Position numbers and translations under genes: made by a program
Shown here: one piece after another, positions 1 through 8,094 of the stretch
Layout: each line of letters begins with the position of its first letter
Numbering within the stretch: the first letter of the stretch is position 1
Assembly (NCBI RefSeq): GCF_000763885.1
Contig: NZ_JRKO01000043.1
Span: forward strand, 1-49,685
Source of the DNA: Paracoccus versutus
GTDB lineage: Bacteria; Pseudomonadota; Alphaproteobacteria; Rhodobacterales; Rhodobacteraceae
Direction of reading: 5' to 3'
DNA: 49,685 nt
The notes under the pieces: model-generated
Database searches by the model: none
The model's input: the letters and a program-made list of their open reading frames with translations, nothing else
Told to the model about the DNA's origin: nothing

Positions 1-104
1 GACGGGGGCGGGAAAAGACCCGGCACCCCCGGCTGCACCTGCGCGACGCCCAGCCCGCACAGCACCAGGCCCAGCAGGACAAGCGCATATCTGGCGAAAA
101 CCAT
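1..104 (-). CDS. N-terminus of an unidentified secreted or membrane protein (partial)
   Basis: Only the first 34 codons are inside the window; the gene runs off the left edge. The start at 104 has a GGAG ribosome binding site about seven bases upstream. The product begins MVFARYALVLLGLVLCGLG, a typical uncleaved anchor or signal peptide, followed by a Pro/Gly-rich stretch (VQPGVPGLFPPP). It lies 54 bp downstream of the esterase gene in the same direction, so it is probably co-transcribed and may belong to the iron-uptake module. No family can be assigned from this fragment. Confidence 0.5.
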   Translation of the reverse strand, partial: MVFARYALVLLGLVLCGLGVAQVQPGVPGLFPPP

Positions 105-158
105 CCCGATCTCCGTTCTTGCCTGCCGCCACAGCAGCACAAGAGGATTGAGATCCGG

Positions 159-992
159 TTAATTCGCGCAGGCAAAAGGCAGGACCAGCGGGAACGAGCC
201 CGCCAGCGTCTGGATATGGATCAGCCCCGGCAGGACATGCAACTGCGCCCGGTGGCCGGGATGGCGGGCCAGGTCGGCGACGAATTGCATCGTGGCAGGC
301 GCCGGCCCGTCCGGCGGCGGGCCGTCGCTGCCCGAGCGCTTCTCGCGATCCCCCAGCGCCACCAGCAGCGGCAGGGATGCGGGCGGGGCTTCCTGGGCCA
401 CGCGACGAATCAGCGCCTCGTCCCACCAGATCGAGGGGCTGATCGCGGCATGGCGGGCAAAGCCCTGCGGCCGCGCCAGCAGCGCGTAAAGCGTGAAGAG
501 CCCGCCGAAACTGTGGCCCCAAAGCGTGCGGCGGGCGGGATCGACGGGCAGGCCGGCCTCGGCCGCCGCACGCAGCGGCCCGGTCAGGCGGTCGTGAAAG
601 ATCGCCGCGCCGCCGGCCGTGCGGCCTTCGTGGACATGGTCGGGGCGCAGGCCGTCGCCCGGCCCCTCGGGCGCGGTGAAGTCCAGCGTCCGCAGCTCGC
701 GCGCGAATTGGCGGTCGGTGTCATAGCCGATGCCGACGATCATCAGTCCGGGGGCCAGCGCCAGATGCTCGGGCGCCAGGAAATCGAAGGCGGCATTGCC
801 GTCCAGCATGTAAAGCACCGGCCAGCCCCCGGCCGGCGCCGGCGCCCTGGGCACCGCCAAAAACAGCCGGTAGCCGGGGCCGACCGCCACCACCTTCTGC
901 GACAGCGCATGCGTCGGCGCCCCGGTCTGAAAGATGCGCAGTTCGGCCTGCTTCCTGGCGTGATCCGGCCCGACCTGTCCAAGCTGCGACAT
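159..992 (-). CDS. alpha/beta hydrolase, siderophore-esterase-like (Fes/IroE, putative esterase family)
   Basis: A 277-residue alpha/beta hydrolase of the esterase-D/Fes/IroE type. What is seen: a YMLDGN strand-turn at about residues 61-66, the nucleophile elbow GHSFGG at 159-164 (Ser161), and a late His in the LPGLIHIQT segment. Family members hydrolyse ester bonds of ferric siderophores in the cytoplasm or periplasm to release iron. No signal peptide is evident, so a cytoplasmic site is likelier. The start at 992 was chosen because the sequence before it reads as a non-conserved tail and an AGGGGG site lies about 13 bases upstream. It diverges from the beta-propeller/ABC operon, which supports a role in iron release. 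The substrate is an inference; other acyl esters are possible. Confidence 0.75.
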   Translation of the reverse strand: MSQLGQVGPDHARKQAELRIFQTGAPTHALSQKVVAVGPGYRLFLAVPRAPAPAGGWPVLYMLDGNAAFDFLAPEHLALAPGLMIVGIGYDTDRQFARELRTLDFTAPEGPGDGLRPDHVHEGRTAGGAAIFHDRLTGPLRAAAEAGLPVDPARRTLWGHSFGGLFTLYALLARPQGFARHAAISPSIWWDEALIRRVAQEAPPASLPLLVALGDREKRSGSDGPPPDGPAPATMQFVADLARHPGHRAQLHVLPGLIHIQTLAGSFPLVLPFACAN

Positions 993-1043
993 GATGCGAC
1001 AATTCCCCCTGTTCACAAAGCCCTGCATCCTTGCCGGCGTTAG

Positions 1044-1071
1044 TTGACAAGGACGGTCAGGAATATAGGTT
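1044..1071 (+). promoter_or_regulatory. putative promoter of the beta-propeller/ABC operon
   Basis: TTGACA at 1044-1049 is followed after 16 bases by TAGGTT (1066-1071); an overlapping TATAGG at 1064 would give a spacer of only 14. Downstream lies an inverted repeat, GCTGACC (1076-1082) with GGTCAGC (1101-1107), which could be a leader hairpin or operator. An AAGGAG ribosome site follows just before the start at 1144. No clear Fur, Irr or RirA box was recognised by eye. Confidence 0.35.
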
Positions 1072-1143
1072 GCCCGCTGACCGAAGCCAGCCCTGATCGG
1101 GGTCAGCCAAAGCGAGTCCTGTTCTGTTTTCAAGGAGTTTCTC

Positions 1144-2550
1144 ATGGCATATCCATCGCGCCCCGCCCTTCGCGCCCTGCTGGGGGCCTCGGCGCTTGCG
1201 CTTTCGGTGATCGCGGGCCCCGTTCTGGCCGAAACCGTCTTTACCAAGCCGCTGGTCGATTTCGCCGGCCGCGTCAGCGCCGGCGGCGTCGATCGCGCCC
1301 CGGTGTTCAAGGGCGGCAAGGCGGTGATCGAGGGCCAGAACCTGATCCCCGGCCAGACCGTGACGCTGATGCGCGGCAGCAAGGCGCTGAACGCCGAGCC
1401 GATCACCGTCGATGCCGAGGGCGGGTTCAGCTTTGCGCTCGACATCGACGCCGAGGCCGAGACGGGCCTGCAGCCCATCGTCGTCATCACCGAGAACCCG
1501 GCCTCGGCCGAGGTGGTCGAGCTGAAGATCTCGCCCGAGGTGCCGGTCGCGGGGGCCGAGAAATTCGCCGTCGCCAGCGAGCCGGTGGTGCGCGGGCTCT
1601 ACCAGGTGAAGTTCAGCGAGGCCGCGAATGCCGCCTTCGTGACCAGCGCCGTCGGCCGCCCGCCGGTCAAGGAGGCCAAGCTGGTCAAGATCAACCCCGA
1701 GACGCTGAAGATCGAGGCCGAGGCCACCCCCGGCGCCGCGCCCGCCCGTCCCGACGGCAGCGACGGCGGCCTGTTCGCGGTCTATGGCGTCGATGTGGAC
1801 GAGGCGAACGGCAATGTCTGGGTGACGAATACCCGCCAGGACACGGCCGCGGTCTACAAGCAGTCCGACCTGTCGCTGGTCAAGCAGTTCGAGCCGGGCG
1901 CCGTCCCCCATGCCCGCGACGTCGTGGTAGACGAGGCCAACGGCCGCGCCTATGCCAGCGCCACCGGCACGCCCGAGATCAAGGTCTTCGACACCAAGAC
2001 CCTGGAGCCCTTGGAGCCGATCACCATCAAGTCGCAGATCCGGGGCGAGGAATTCTCGACCATGGCGCTGGACATCGACGAACCGGGCGGCAAGCTGGTG
2101 ACGGTCAGCCTGTCCACGCCCGAGGCGGCGGTGGTCGACCTGGCCTCGGGCGAGGTCAAGGTGATCGCGCTGCCGGGTGCCAAGGCGGCCTCGGGCGTGG
2201 CCTACGACCCGCAGGAGGGGCTGATCTTCGTCGCCTCGCAAGCCACCGACAACCTGCTGATCGTCAAGGCCGAGACCGGCGAAGTCCTGCATGACGTCGC
2301 CGTGGGCGCCGGCCCGCTGAACGTCGCCTTCGAGCCGGTGGGCCGCCTGGCCTATGTCGCCAACCGCGGCGCCGGCACCATCACCGTGGTCAGCCCCGCG
2401 GGCGAGATCGTGGCGAACCTGGACGCCGGCAGCCTGCCCAACCAGCTGCGCGCCGACGGCAAGGGCAATGTCTGGGCGGTCAACAAGTCGCGCGGCGAAA
2501 ACGACGAGGCGGGCGACCGCATCTGGCGCATCACCCCCGCCACGGAGTAA
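1144..2550 (+). CDS. periplasmic YVTN/YncE-like beta-propeller protein
   Basis: A 468-residue exported protein with a Sec signal peptide at residues 1-29 (cleavage after VLA). Repeated blade-like segments follow (for example YGVDVDEANGNVWVTNT, HARDVVVDEANGRAYAS, GVAYDPQEGLIFVAS, NVAFEPVGRLAYVANRG). This spacing of V/I-D-x-G-N-W/Y-V-T/A-N is typical of YVTN/YncE seven-bladed propellers. An AAGGAG site lies about seven bases before the start. The gene opens an operon with a periplasmic binding protein, a permease and an ATPase of the siderophore/haem class. E. coli yncE is Fur-controlled and sits beside the TonB receptor gene yncD, so a partner role in iron uptake is reasonable, but the ligand and activity are unknown. 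Confidence 0.75.
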   Translation: MAYPSRPALRALLGASALALSVIAGPVLAETVFTKPLVDFAGRVSAGGVDRAPVFKGGKAVIEGQNLIPGQTVTLMRGSKALNAEPITVDAEGGFSFALDIDAEAETGLQPIVVITENPASAEVVELKISPEVPVAGAEKFAVASEPVVRGLYQVKFSEAANAAFVTSAVGRPPVKEAKLVKINPETLKIEAEATPGAAPARPDGSDGGLFAVYGVDVDEANGNVWVTNTRQDTAAVYKQSDLSLVKQFEPGAVPHARDVVVDEANGRAYASATGTPEIKVFDTKTLEPLEPITIKSQIRGEEFSTMALDIDEPGGKLVTVSLSTPEAAVVDLASGEVKVIALPGAKAASGVAYDPQEGLIFVASQATDNLLIVKAETGEVLHDVAVGAGPLNVAFEPVGRLAYVANRGAGTITVVSPAGEIVANLDAGSLPNQLRADGKGNVWAVNKSRGENDEAGDRIWRITPATE

Positions 2551-2615
2551 GAGGGGCGCTGACCCTGCCGGGGCGCCCGCATGCGCGCCCCGGCGCATGA
2601 GCCAACGGACCCGCC

Positions 2616-3713
2616 ATGACCCTGACCCGCCCGCTGCTTGCCGCATTCGCCCTGATCGCCTGGCTTGGCCCTGCCGCGGCGGATGTGGTGGCCACCGACA
2701 TCCTGGGGCGCGAGGTGCATCTGCCCGAGCCCGCCCGCCACATCGTGCTGGGCGAGGGGCGGCACCTGTCGGTGCTGGGGCTGATCCACGACGATCCGGT
2801 GGCGCTGGTTTCCGGCTGGCGGCTGGACAAGGCGCTGGACGAGCCGACCATGCAGGCCTACCGCGAGAAATTCCCCGACATCGACCAGATCCGCCCGGTC
2901 GGCTCGGGCAATCGCGACATCTCGGCCGAGGCGATCATCGCGCTGCATCCCGACCTGGTGGTGCTGACGCTGATCGACCGGAACGACCCCGGCATGGAGG
3001 TCGCCCGCCAGCAGATCGAGGCGGCGGGCATCCCGGTCGCCTATGTCGATTTCTTCTCGCATCCGCAGGAGAACTCGATCCCCAGCCTGCGCATCCTGGG
3101 CAAGCTGACCGGCGCCGAGGAACGCGCCGAGGAATTCGCCGAGTTCTACGACAGCCGGCTGGCCCGCATCCGCGACCGGCTGGCCGACCCCGAGATCGCC
3201 CGGCCGCGCGTGTTCTTTCACGTCCATGCGGCGCCGCAGAACTGCTGCTCGACCGTCGGCAGCGGGGTGTTTCACGACTTCATCACCACGGCCGGCGGGC
3301 AGAACATCGGCCATGACACCGTCAAGGGCGTGCTGGGCAACGTCAGCCTGGAATACCTGATCGGCGCCGACCCGGACGTCTATATCGCCACCGGCGGCAC
3401 GCATATGGCGGCGCGGGGCGGGCTGGTTCTGGGCTCGGGCGTGGATGCCGAGACCGCGCAGGCCAGCTTTCAGCGGCTGATCGCAGCGCCGGGCTTTGCC
3501 TCGCTGCGCGCGGTAGAGCAGGGGCGCACGGCCGGCGTCTGGCACCTGTTCAACGATTCGCCGGTGCATATCGCGCTGATAGAATACCTGGCCAAGACCT
3601 TTCATCCCGACCTGTTCCAGGACGTCGATCCCGCCAAGACCCTGGCCGAGATCAACGCCCGCTTCTCGCCCGTCATCGTGCCGGGAACATGGTGGGTGAC
3701 GCCGGAACAATGA
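2616..3713 (+). CDS. ABC transporter periplasmic iron-siderophore/haem-binding protein
   Basis: A 365-residue protein with a signal peptide of about 22 residues (ending GPAAA) and the class III solute-binding fold. It opens with TDILGREVHLPEPARHIV, the usual start of FecB/FhuD/BtuF proteins. Later segments ISAEAIIALHPDLVVL and VSLEYLIGADPDVYIATGG are the paired helix/strand motifs of this family. It is somewhat longer than typical members (300-340). Its stop codon overlaps the permease start (ATGA), so translation is probably coupled. It should deliver a ferric chelate, haem or similar ligand to the permease; the exact ligand cannot be read from sequence. It lies 65 bp after the beta-propeller gene with no terminator between. 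Confidence 0.88.
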   Translation: MTLTRPLLAAFALIAWLGPAAADVVATDILGREVHLPEPARHIVLGEGRHLSVLGLIHDDPVALVSGWRLDKALDEPTMQAYREKFPDIDQIRPVGSGNRDISAEAIIALHPDLVVLTLIDRNDPGMEVARQQIEAAGIPVAYVDFFSHPQENSIPSLRILGKLTGAEERAEEFAEFYDSRLARIRDRLADPEIARPRVFFHVHAAPQNCCSTVGSGVFHDFITTAGGQNIGHDTVKGVLGNVSLEYLIGADPDVYIATGGTHMAARGGLVLGSGVDAETAQASFQRLIAAPGFASLRAVEQGRTAGVWHLFNDSPVHIALIEYLAKTFHPDLFQDVDPAKTLAEINARFSPVIVPGTWWVTPEQ

Positions 3714-4744
3714 GCGACGCGACGCTGCAACGCTATCACCGGCAAGGCCGGCGCAACGCCCTTCTGGTGGCGGTGCTGGGCCTTGCCGCGCTGGCGGCGC
3801 TGCTGCTGGACCTGGTCACGGGCCCGGCCGGCCTGCCCCTGGCCGATACGCTGCGGGCGCTGACCGGCGGCGAGGTGGCGCGCGGCACCCAGGTCATCGT
3901 CTGGGACGTGCGCCTGCCCGTGGCCTGCATGGCGCTGCTGGTCGGCGCGGCGCTGGCGCTGGCCGGGGCCGAGATGCAGACCGTGCTGGAAAACCCCCTG
4001 GCCGAGCCCTTCACGCTGGGCGTGTCCTCCTCGGCCGCGCTTGGCGCCGCGGTGGCGATCGTGCTGGGCCTGACCCTGCCCGGCCTGCCCGCGGTCTGGA
4101 GCGTCTCGGGCAACGCCTTCCTGTTCGCGCTTGGCGCGCTGGGGCTGTTGCAACTGTTGGGCCGCATCCGCGGCGGCGGCCCCGAGGTGCTGATCCTGTT
4201 CGGCGTGGCGCTGAACTTCACCGCCGCCGCGCTGCTGTCCTTGCTGCAATTCGTCGCCTCGGCCGATGCGCTGCAACAGCTGGTGTTCTGGACCATGGGC
4301 AGCCTGGCTTCGGCACAATGGCCGGGCGTGGTGCTGATCGGCGTGGTGCTGGCGGTGGCGGTGCCGTTTTCCTTTCGCGCGGCGTGGAAGCTGACCGCGC
4401 TGCGGCTGGGCGAGGACCAGGCGAAAAGCTTCGGCGTCGATGTGGCCGGCCTCAGGCGCTGGACGCTGCTGCGGGTCAGCCTGCTTGCCGCCTCGGCCGT
4501 GTCCATGGTCGGCGTCATCGGCTTCGTCGGCCTGGCCGGGCCGCATATCGCCCGCATGCTGGTCGGAGAGAACCACCGCGTCTTCCTGCCCGCCAGCATC
4601 CTGACCGGGGCGCTGGTCATGTCGCTGGCCTCGACGCTCAGCAAGACGCTGGTGCCGGGGGTGCTGCTGCCGGTCGGCCTCGTCACCTCGCTGATCGGGC
4701 TGCCGATCTTTTTCGCGCTGATCCTGCGCGGCAGGCGGCGCTGA
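3710..4744 (+). CDS. FecCD-family ABC transporter permease
   Basis: A 344-residue inner-membrane permease. Its first helix (ALLVAVLGLAALAALLLDLV) is followed by the family signatures VIVWDVRLPVACMALLVGAALALAG, NPLAEPFTLGVSSSAALGA and the late GFVGLAGPHIARMLVGENHR, the cytoplasmic coupling helix that contacts the ATPase. Such permeases usually form homodimers with about ten helices per subunit. The start at 3710 overlaps the upstream stop as ATGA; an alternative start at 3689 lies inside the upstream gene and would add seven residues. Its stop overlaps the ATPase start by one base (TGATG). It completes a FecBCD-like importer. Confidence 0.92.
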   Translation: MSDATLQRYHRQGRRNALLVAVLGLAALAALLLDLVTGPAGLPLADTLRALTGGEVARGTQVIVWDVRLPVACMALLVGAALALAGAEMQTVLENPLAEPFTLGVSSSAALGAAVAIVLGLTLPGLPAVWSVSGNAFLFALGALGLLQLLGRIRGGGPEVLILFGVALNFTAAALLSLLQFVASADALQQLVFWTMGSLASAQWPGVVLIGVVLAVAVPFSFRAAWKLTALRLGEDQAKSFGVDVAGLRRWTLLRVSLLAASAVSMVGVIGFVGLAGPHIARMLVGENHRVFLPASILTGALVMSLASTLSKTLVPGVLLPVGLVTSLIGLPIFFALILRGRRR

Positions 4745-5520
4745 TGCAGGGGCTGCTGGCGCAGGGCATCTCGGTGCGCTACGGCGCGCGCAGCGTGCTT
4801 GCGGGGCTGGACCTGCCCTTGCTGCGGCCGGGCGAGGTCACGGTGCTGGCCGGGCCGAACGCGGCCGGGAAATCCACGCTTCTGCGCGCCATCGCCCAGT
4901 TGCAGCCCCATGGCGGGCAGGTGCTGCTGGACGGGCAGGACCTGGCCCATGTGCCGATGCGCGACCGCGCCCGGCTGATCGGCTTCATGCCGCAAAGCCT
5001 GCCGTCAAGCTCGTCGCTGGTGGCGCTGGAAAGCGTGATCGCGGCGCTGCGGGCGGGCGAGACCCTGGGCGCGCGCCAGGCCGATGCGGCCGCCATGGCG
5101 GTGCTGGACAAGCTGGGCATCGGCGCGCTGGCGCTCGAGCCGCTGTCGGCGCTCTCGGGCGGGCAGCGGCAGATGGTCAGCCTGGCGCAGGCCATCGTGC
5201 GCGACCCGCGCCTGCTGCTTCTGGACGAGCCGACCAGCGCGCTGGACCTGGCGCGGCAGGTGCGGCTGCTTTCCGAACTGCGGCGCCTGGCGGGCGAGGG
5301 GCGCATCGTCGTCGCCGTGCTGCACGACCTGGCGCTGGCGGCGCAATGGGCCGACCGCATCGTGCTGATCCACGGCGGCCATACCCATGCCGAAGGCGCA
5401 CCGGAACAGGTGCTGACCCCGCAGCTGCTGGCCCAGGTCTATGGCGTCGAGGCGCGGGTCGAGCGCTGCTCGCGCGGGCGGATCATGGTGCTGATCGACG
5501 GCGAACACGCGCCGGGCTGA
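4744..5520 (+). CDS. iron-chelate ABC transporter ATP-binding protein (FecE-like)
   Basis: A 258-residue ATPase that powers the importer encoded just upstream. Walker A is GPNAAGKST (about residues 37-45), the signature motif LSGGQRQM, Walker B LLLLDEPTSALD, and the H-loop VLHDLALAA. A FecE-type feature is the short stretch after the H-loop (ADRIVLIHGGHTHAEG). The start overlaps the permease stop by one base. The gene ends only three bases from the convergent DUF1178 gene, so there is no room for a separate terminator there. Confidence 0.92.
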   Translation: MQGLLAQGISVRYGARSVLAGLDLPLLRPGEVTVLAGPNAAGKSTLLRAIAQLQPHGGQVLLDGQDLAHVPMRDRARLIGFMPQSLPSSSSLVALESVIAALRAGETLGARQADAAAMAVLDKLGIGALALEPLSALSGGQRQMVSLAQAIVRDPRLLLLDEPTSALDLARQVRLLSELRRLAGEGRIVVAVLHDLALAAQWADRIVLIHGGHTHAEGAPEQVLTPQLLAQVYGVEARVERCSRGRIMVLIDGEHAPG

Positions 5521-5523
5521 CCC

Positions 5524-5943
5524 CTAGTTCGCCCGCTGCCTCGAACGAAAGGGCAAGGGCGCGACGGGAATGCCGTCCTCCAGCAGCTTGCGGGCCTCTT
5601 CCAGCTTCGCCTCGCCATGGATCGCGCGTTCGGGCGCCAAGCCCTCGTGCATGGCGCGGGCCTCGGCGGCAAAGGACATGCCGACGTAATCCGAGGTTTC
5701 CTCGACATGGCGGCGCAGCTTTTCCAGCGCCGCCTCATGGTCGTTGCGGGGGTTGTGCAGGTCGGGGGCATCGTCGCGGCCATGCGCCACGCGCGGCGCC
5801 ATCAGCGCCTTGTCCACCTGGGCCGAGCCGCAATGCGTGCAAGTGACCTGCCCCGCGGCGCGCAGGGCGTCGAACCCGTCCGAGGACCGGAACCAGCCAT
5901 CGAAATCATGGCCTTTTTCACAGCGCAGGGCATAGCGGATCAT
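5524..5943 (-). CDS. DUF1178 family protein
   Basis: A 139-residue protein opening MIRYALRCEKGHDFDGWF, with CEKGH and CTHCGS forming a plausible Cys-pair zinc ribbon (CxxxH...CxxC). The SSDGFDAL segment and the C-terminal helical part EARKLLEDGIPVAPLPF match the DUF1178 family common in alphaproteobacteria. No biochemical role is known. It follows waaA by 40 bases on the same strand and is probably the last gene of an rpe-waaA-DUF1178 transcript. The start at 5943 is preceded by AAGGGGAAAGGAG-like purines, a good ribosome site. Confidence 0.85.
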   Translation of the reverse strand: MIRYALRCEKGHDFDGWFRSSDGFDALRAAGQVTCTHCGSAQVDKALMAPRVAHGRDDAPDLHNPRNDHEAALEKLRRHVEETSDYVGMSFAAEARAMHEGLAPERAIHGEAKLEEARKLLEDGIPVAPLPFRSRQRAN

Positions 5944-5983
5944 CGCGACTCCTTTCCCCTTGAATATCGGGCCGGGCAAGGGC

Positions 5984-7183
5984 TTATGCAAGGCCGCGCC
6001 GCGCCAGCGCCTTGATCCGCGCGACCAGCGTGGCGGGATCGCCAGCCCGTGCCAAAAGCAGCGCCCGCGCCGCCTCGCCCATGCGGCGCTGGCCCGCGCC
6101 GTCCTGCGCCAGGGCGGCCAGCAGCTGCGGCAGCGCCTCGGCCGTGCAGCCCCGCGCCGCGCCCGCCGCCGCCAGGTCGGCATAGTCGCCGGCATGGTTG
6201 GCCACATGCGGCCCGTGCAGGATGGCACAGCGCCAGGCCGCCGGCTCCCATGGCGTATGGCCGCCGTGATCGGCAAAGGAGCCGCCGGTGATGCAGATGC
6301 CGGCGGCGCGATACCATGCCGCCATCTCACCCAGCGTATCGGCCAGCAGCACCGGCGCGCCAAGCCCGCCGCCCTGGCTGCGGCGGACGAAATCCAGGCC
6401 CCGCGCCGCGATCAGCGCCGCCACGGCGTCGCCGCGGCGGGGATGGCGCGGCGCCAGGATCAGCCGCAGGTCCGGCACCGCCGCGCGCGCCGCGGCCCAG
6501 GCGTCCAGCATCGGCGCATCCTCGCCCTCATGGGTCGAGGCCGCCAGCACGGTGCGCGCGCGCTCCGGCCCGTCCTCGCCCGGCTCGACCTGGGCGGGGG
6601 CCAGCAGCTTCAGGTTCAGCCGCGGCGTCAGCGCGCCCGCCCGCAGCCCCAGCGCCAGAAGCCGCGCCTCGCTGTCCGCATCCTGCGCCGACAGCGCGTC
6701 GATGCGGGCCAGCATCGGCCCGATCAGCCCCGGCAGCCGGCCCCAGCGCGCCGCCGAGCGGGCCGAGATGCGCGCGCCCACCACCACCTGCGCCACGCCC
6801 CGCGCCGCCGCCATGGCCGAACGGTTGGGCCAAAGCTCGTTCTCGACCGTGACCAGCACCGCGGGCCGCAGCCGGTCCAGAAAGCGCCCGACGGCCTGCG
6901 GCACGTCCAGCGGCGCCAGCGCGCAGGGATGGCCCAGCCGCCGCGCCAGCGCGCGCCCGGTCAGGCTGTTGGTCGTCACCACCAGGGGAAAGTCCCGCGC
7001 CAGCGCCTCGGCCAGCACCTGAACCGAGTTCAGCTCGCCCACGCTGGCCGCATGCAGCCAGATCCCGCCCGGCGCGGCCTCGGGGCCGGACAGCGCCAGC
7101 CGCTCGCGCCAATCCGCCCCGGCCAGCGGCGCGGCCAGGCCCAGCGCCCCGCCGGCCAGCGCCGTGGCGCCGCGCCAGATCAA
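5984..7183 (-). CDS. waaA: 3-deoxy-D-manno-octulosonic acid (Kdo) transferase
   Basis: A protein of about 399 residues that transfers Kdo from CMP-Kdo to lipid A precursor at the inner membrane. Family signatures seen: HAASVGELNSVQVLAEAL in the N-terminal half, VTVENELWPN (the E-x-E-x-W-P motif), VVVGARIS, STHEGEDAPML and the C-terminal ITGGSFADHGGHTPWEPAA. Length fits the family (about 400-430). The likely start is TTG at 7183, which overlaps the rpe stop by four bases (TTGA); no ATG gives a sensible N-terminus. It is a minus-strand partner of rpe. With kdsD and lptABC (41.6-44.5 kb) it shows that this organism makes Kdo-containing LPS. Confidence 0.9.
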   Translation of the reverse strand: MIWRGATALAGGALGLAAPLAGADWRERLALSGPEAAPGGIWLHAASVGELNSVQVLAEALARDFPLVVTTNSLTGRALARRLGHPCALAPLDVPQAVGRFLDRLRPAVLVTVENELWPNRSAMAAARGVAQVVVGARISARSAARWGRLPGLIGPMLARIDALSAQDADSEARLLALGLRAGALTPRLNLKLLAPAQVEPGEDGPERARTVLAASTHEGEDAPMLDAWAAARAAVPDLRLILAPRHPRRGDAVAALIAARGLDFVRRSQGGGLGAPVLLADTLGEMAAWYRAAGICITGGSFADHGGHTPWEPAAWRCAILHGPHVANHAGDYADLAAAGAARGCTAEALPQLLAALAQDGAGQRRMGEAARALLLARAGDPATLVARIKALARRGLA

Positions 7184-7872
7184 CGCAGGGCGGCCTCGGC
7201 AGCCTCGCGGATGGCACGGATGTTCTCGCCATAGGGCGCGCTGTTCGACACCGAACCGCCGCGGAACACGGCCGAGCCGGCGACCAGCACATCCGCCCCC
7301 GCCGCCGCGACCAGCGGCGCGGTCGCGGGATCGACGCCGCCGTCGATCTCGATATGCACCGGGCGGTCGCCGATCATGGCGCGCAATTCGCGCACCTTCT
7401 CGACCTGGCTGTGGATGAACTTCTGCCCGCCGAAGCCGGGGTTCACCGTCATCACGCAGATCAGGTCGACATCGTCCAGCAGCGGCCGCGCGGCTTGCGC
7501 CGGGGTGCCGGGGTTCAGCGCCAGCCCGGCCCTGGCGCCGGCGCCGCGAATGGCCTGAAGCGTGCGGTGGACATGCGCCCCGGCCTCGACATGGGCGGTG
7601 ATGATGTCGCTGCCCGCCTCGGCGAAGGCCTCGATATAGGGATCGACCGGGGCGATCATCAGGTGCACGTCCATCACGCCGCGGATATGCGGCCGGATCG
7701 CCTTGCACATGGCGGGGCCGAAGGTCAGGTTCGGCACGAAATGCCCGTCCATCACATCGACATGGACCCAGTCGGCGCCCTGGTCCTCGACGGCGCGGCA
7801 TTCCTGGCCGAAATTGGCGAAATCCGCGGAAAGGATGGAAGGCGCGATCTTGATGCGGCGGTCGAACGTCAT
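7180..7872 (-). CDS. rpe: ribulose-phosphate 3-epimerase
   Basis: A 230-residue TIM-barrel enzyme that interconverts ribulose 5-phosphate and xylulose 5-phosphate in the pentose phosphate and Calvin pathways. Signatures: IAPSILSADFANFG, HVDVMDGHFVPNLTFGP (metal ligands His and Asp), VHLMI, MTVNPGFGGQKFI, EIDGGV and the phosphate-binding VAGSAVF. Length and motifs are fully standard. The start ATG at 7872 begins MTFDRRIKIAPSIL, as in related alphaproteobacterial enzymes. Its stop overlaps the TTG start of waaA, so the two genes are translationally coupled. Confidence 0.96.
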   Translation of the reverse strand: MTFDRRIKIAPSILSADFANFGQECRAVEDQGADWVHVDVMDGHFVPNLTFGPAMCKAIRPHIRGVMDVHLMIAPVDPYIEAFAEAGSDIITAHVEAGAHVHRTLQAIRGAGARAGLALNPGTPAQAARPLLDDVDLICVMTVNPGFGGQKFIHSQVEKVRELRAMIGDRPVHIEIDGGVDPATAPLVAAAGADVLVAGSAVFRGGSVSNSAPYGENIRAIREAAEAALR

Positions 7873-7947
7873 GTCTGGCTCCCTGCAATGCCCCTGGTCC
7901 CGGTTATCGTCCCGGCCGGCCGGCCGTCAACAGGCCTGAAGGTCGCA

Positions 7948-7999
7948 TTTCTCCGTTTTCCAAATACCCCGCGGGGGTCCGGGGGCGCGAAGCCCCCGG
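7948..7999. repeat. dispersed ~22 bp intergenic motif (copy A) plus GC hairpin
   Basis: Read on the minus strand, 7948-7970 gives GGGGTATTTGGAAAACGGAG, a copy of the motif also found near 24.0, 31.7, 37.7 and 49.5 kb. It is followed by an 8 bp perfect stem, CCGGGGGC (7979-7986) with GCCCCCGG (7992-7999), loop GCGAA. It sits in the 222 bp divergent gap between rpe and hslO and is the only copy not at a convergent junction. Function unknown. Confidence 0.6.
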
Positions 8000-8094
8000 C
8001 TTCCCCCTTGGGCTTTCCGCCGCATGGCCTATATTGGGGCCAAGGCGCCAGGCCGCAGCCGGCCCCCGCGCATCCCTATTCCGAAGGACCTGTG

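Noticed and set aside
993..1490. Long N-terminal extension of the esterase (start near 1490 on minus)
   Set aside because: The extra ~165 codons run antisense through the beta-propeller gene and its promoter region and show no conserved features. The ribosome site at 992 and the family length support the short form.
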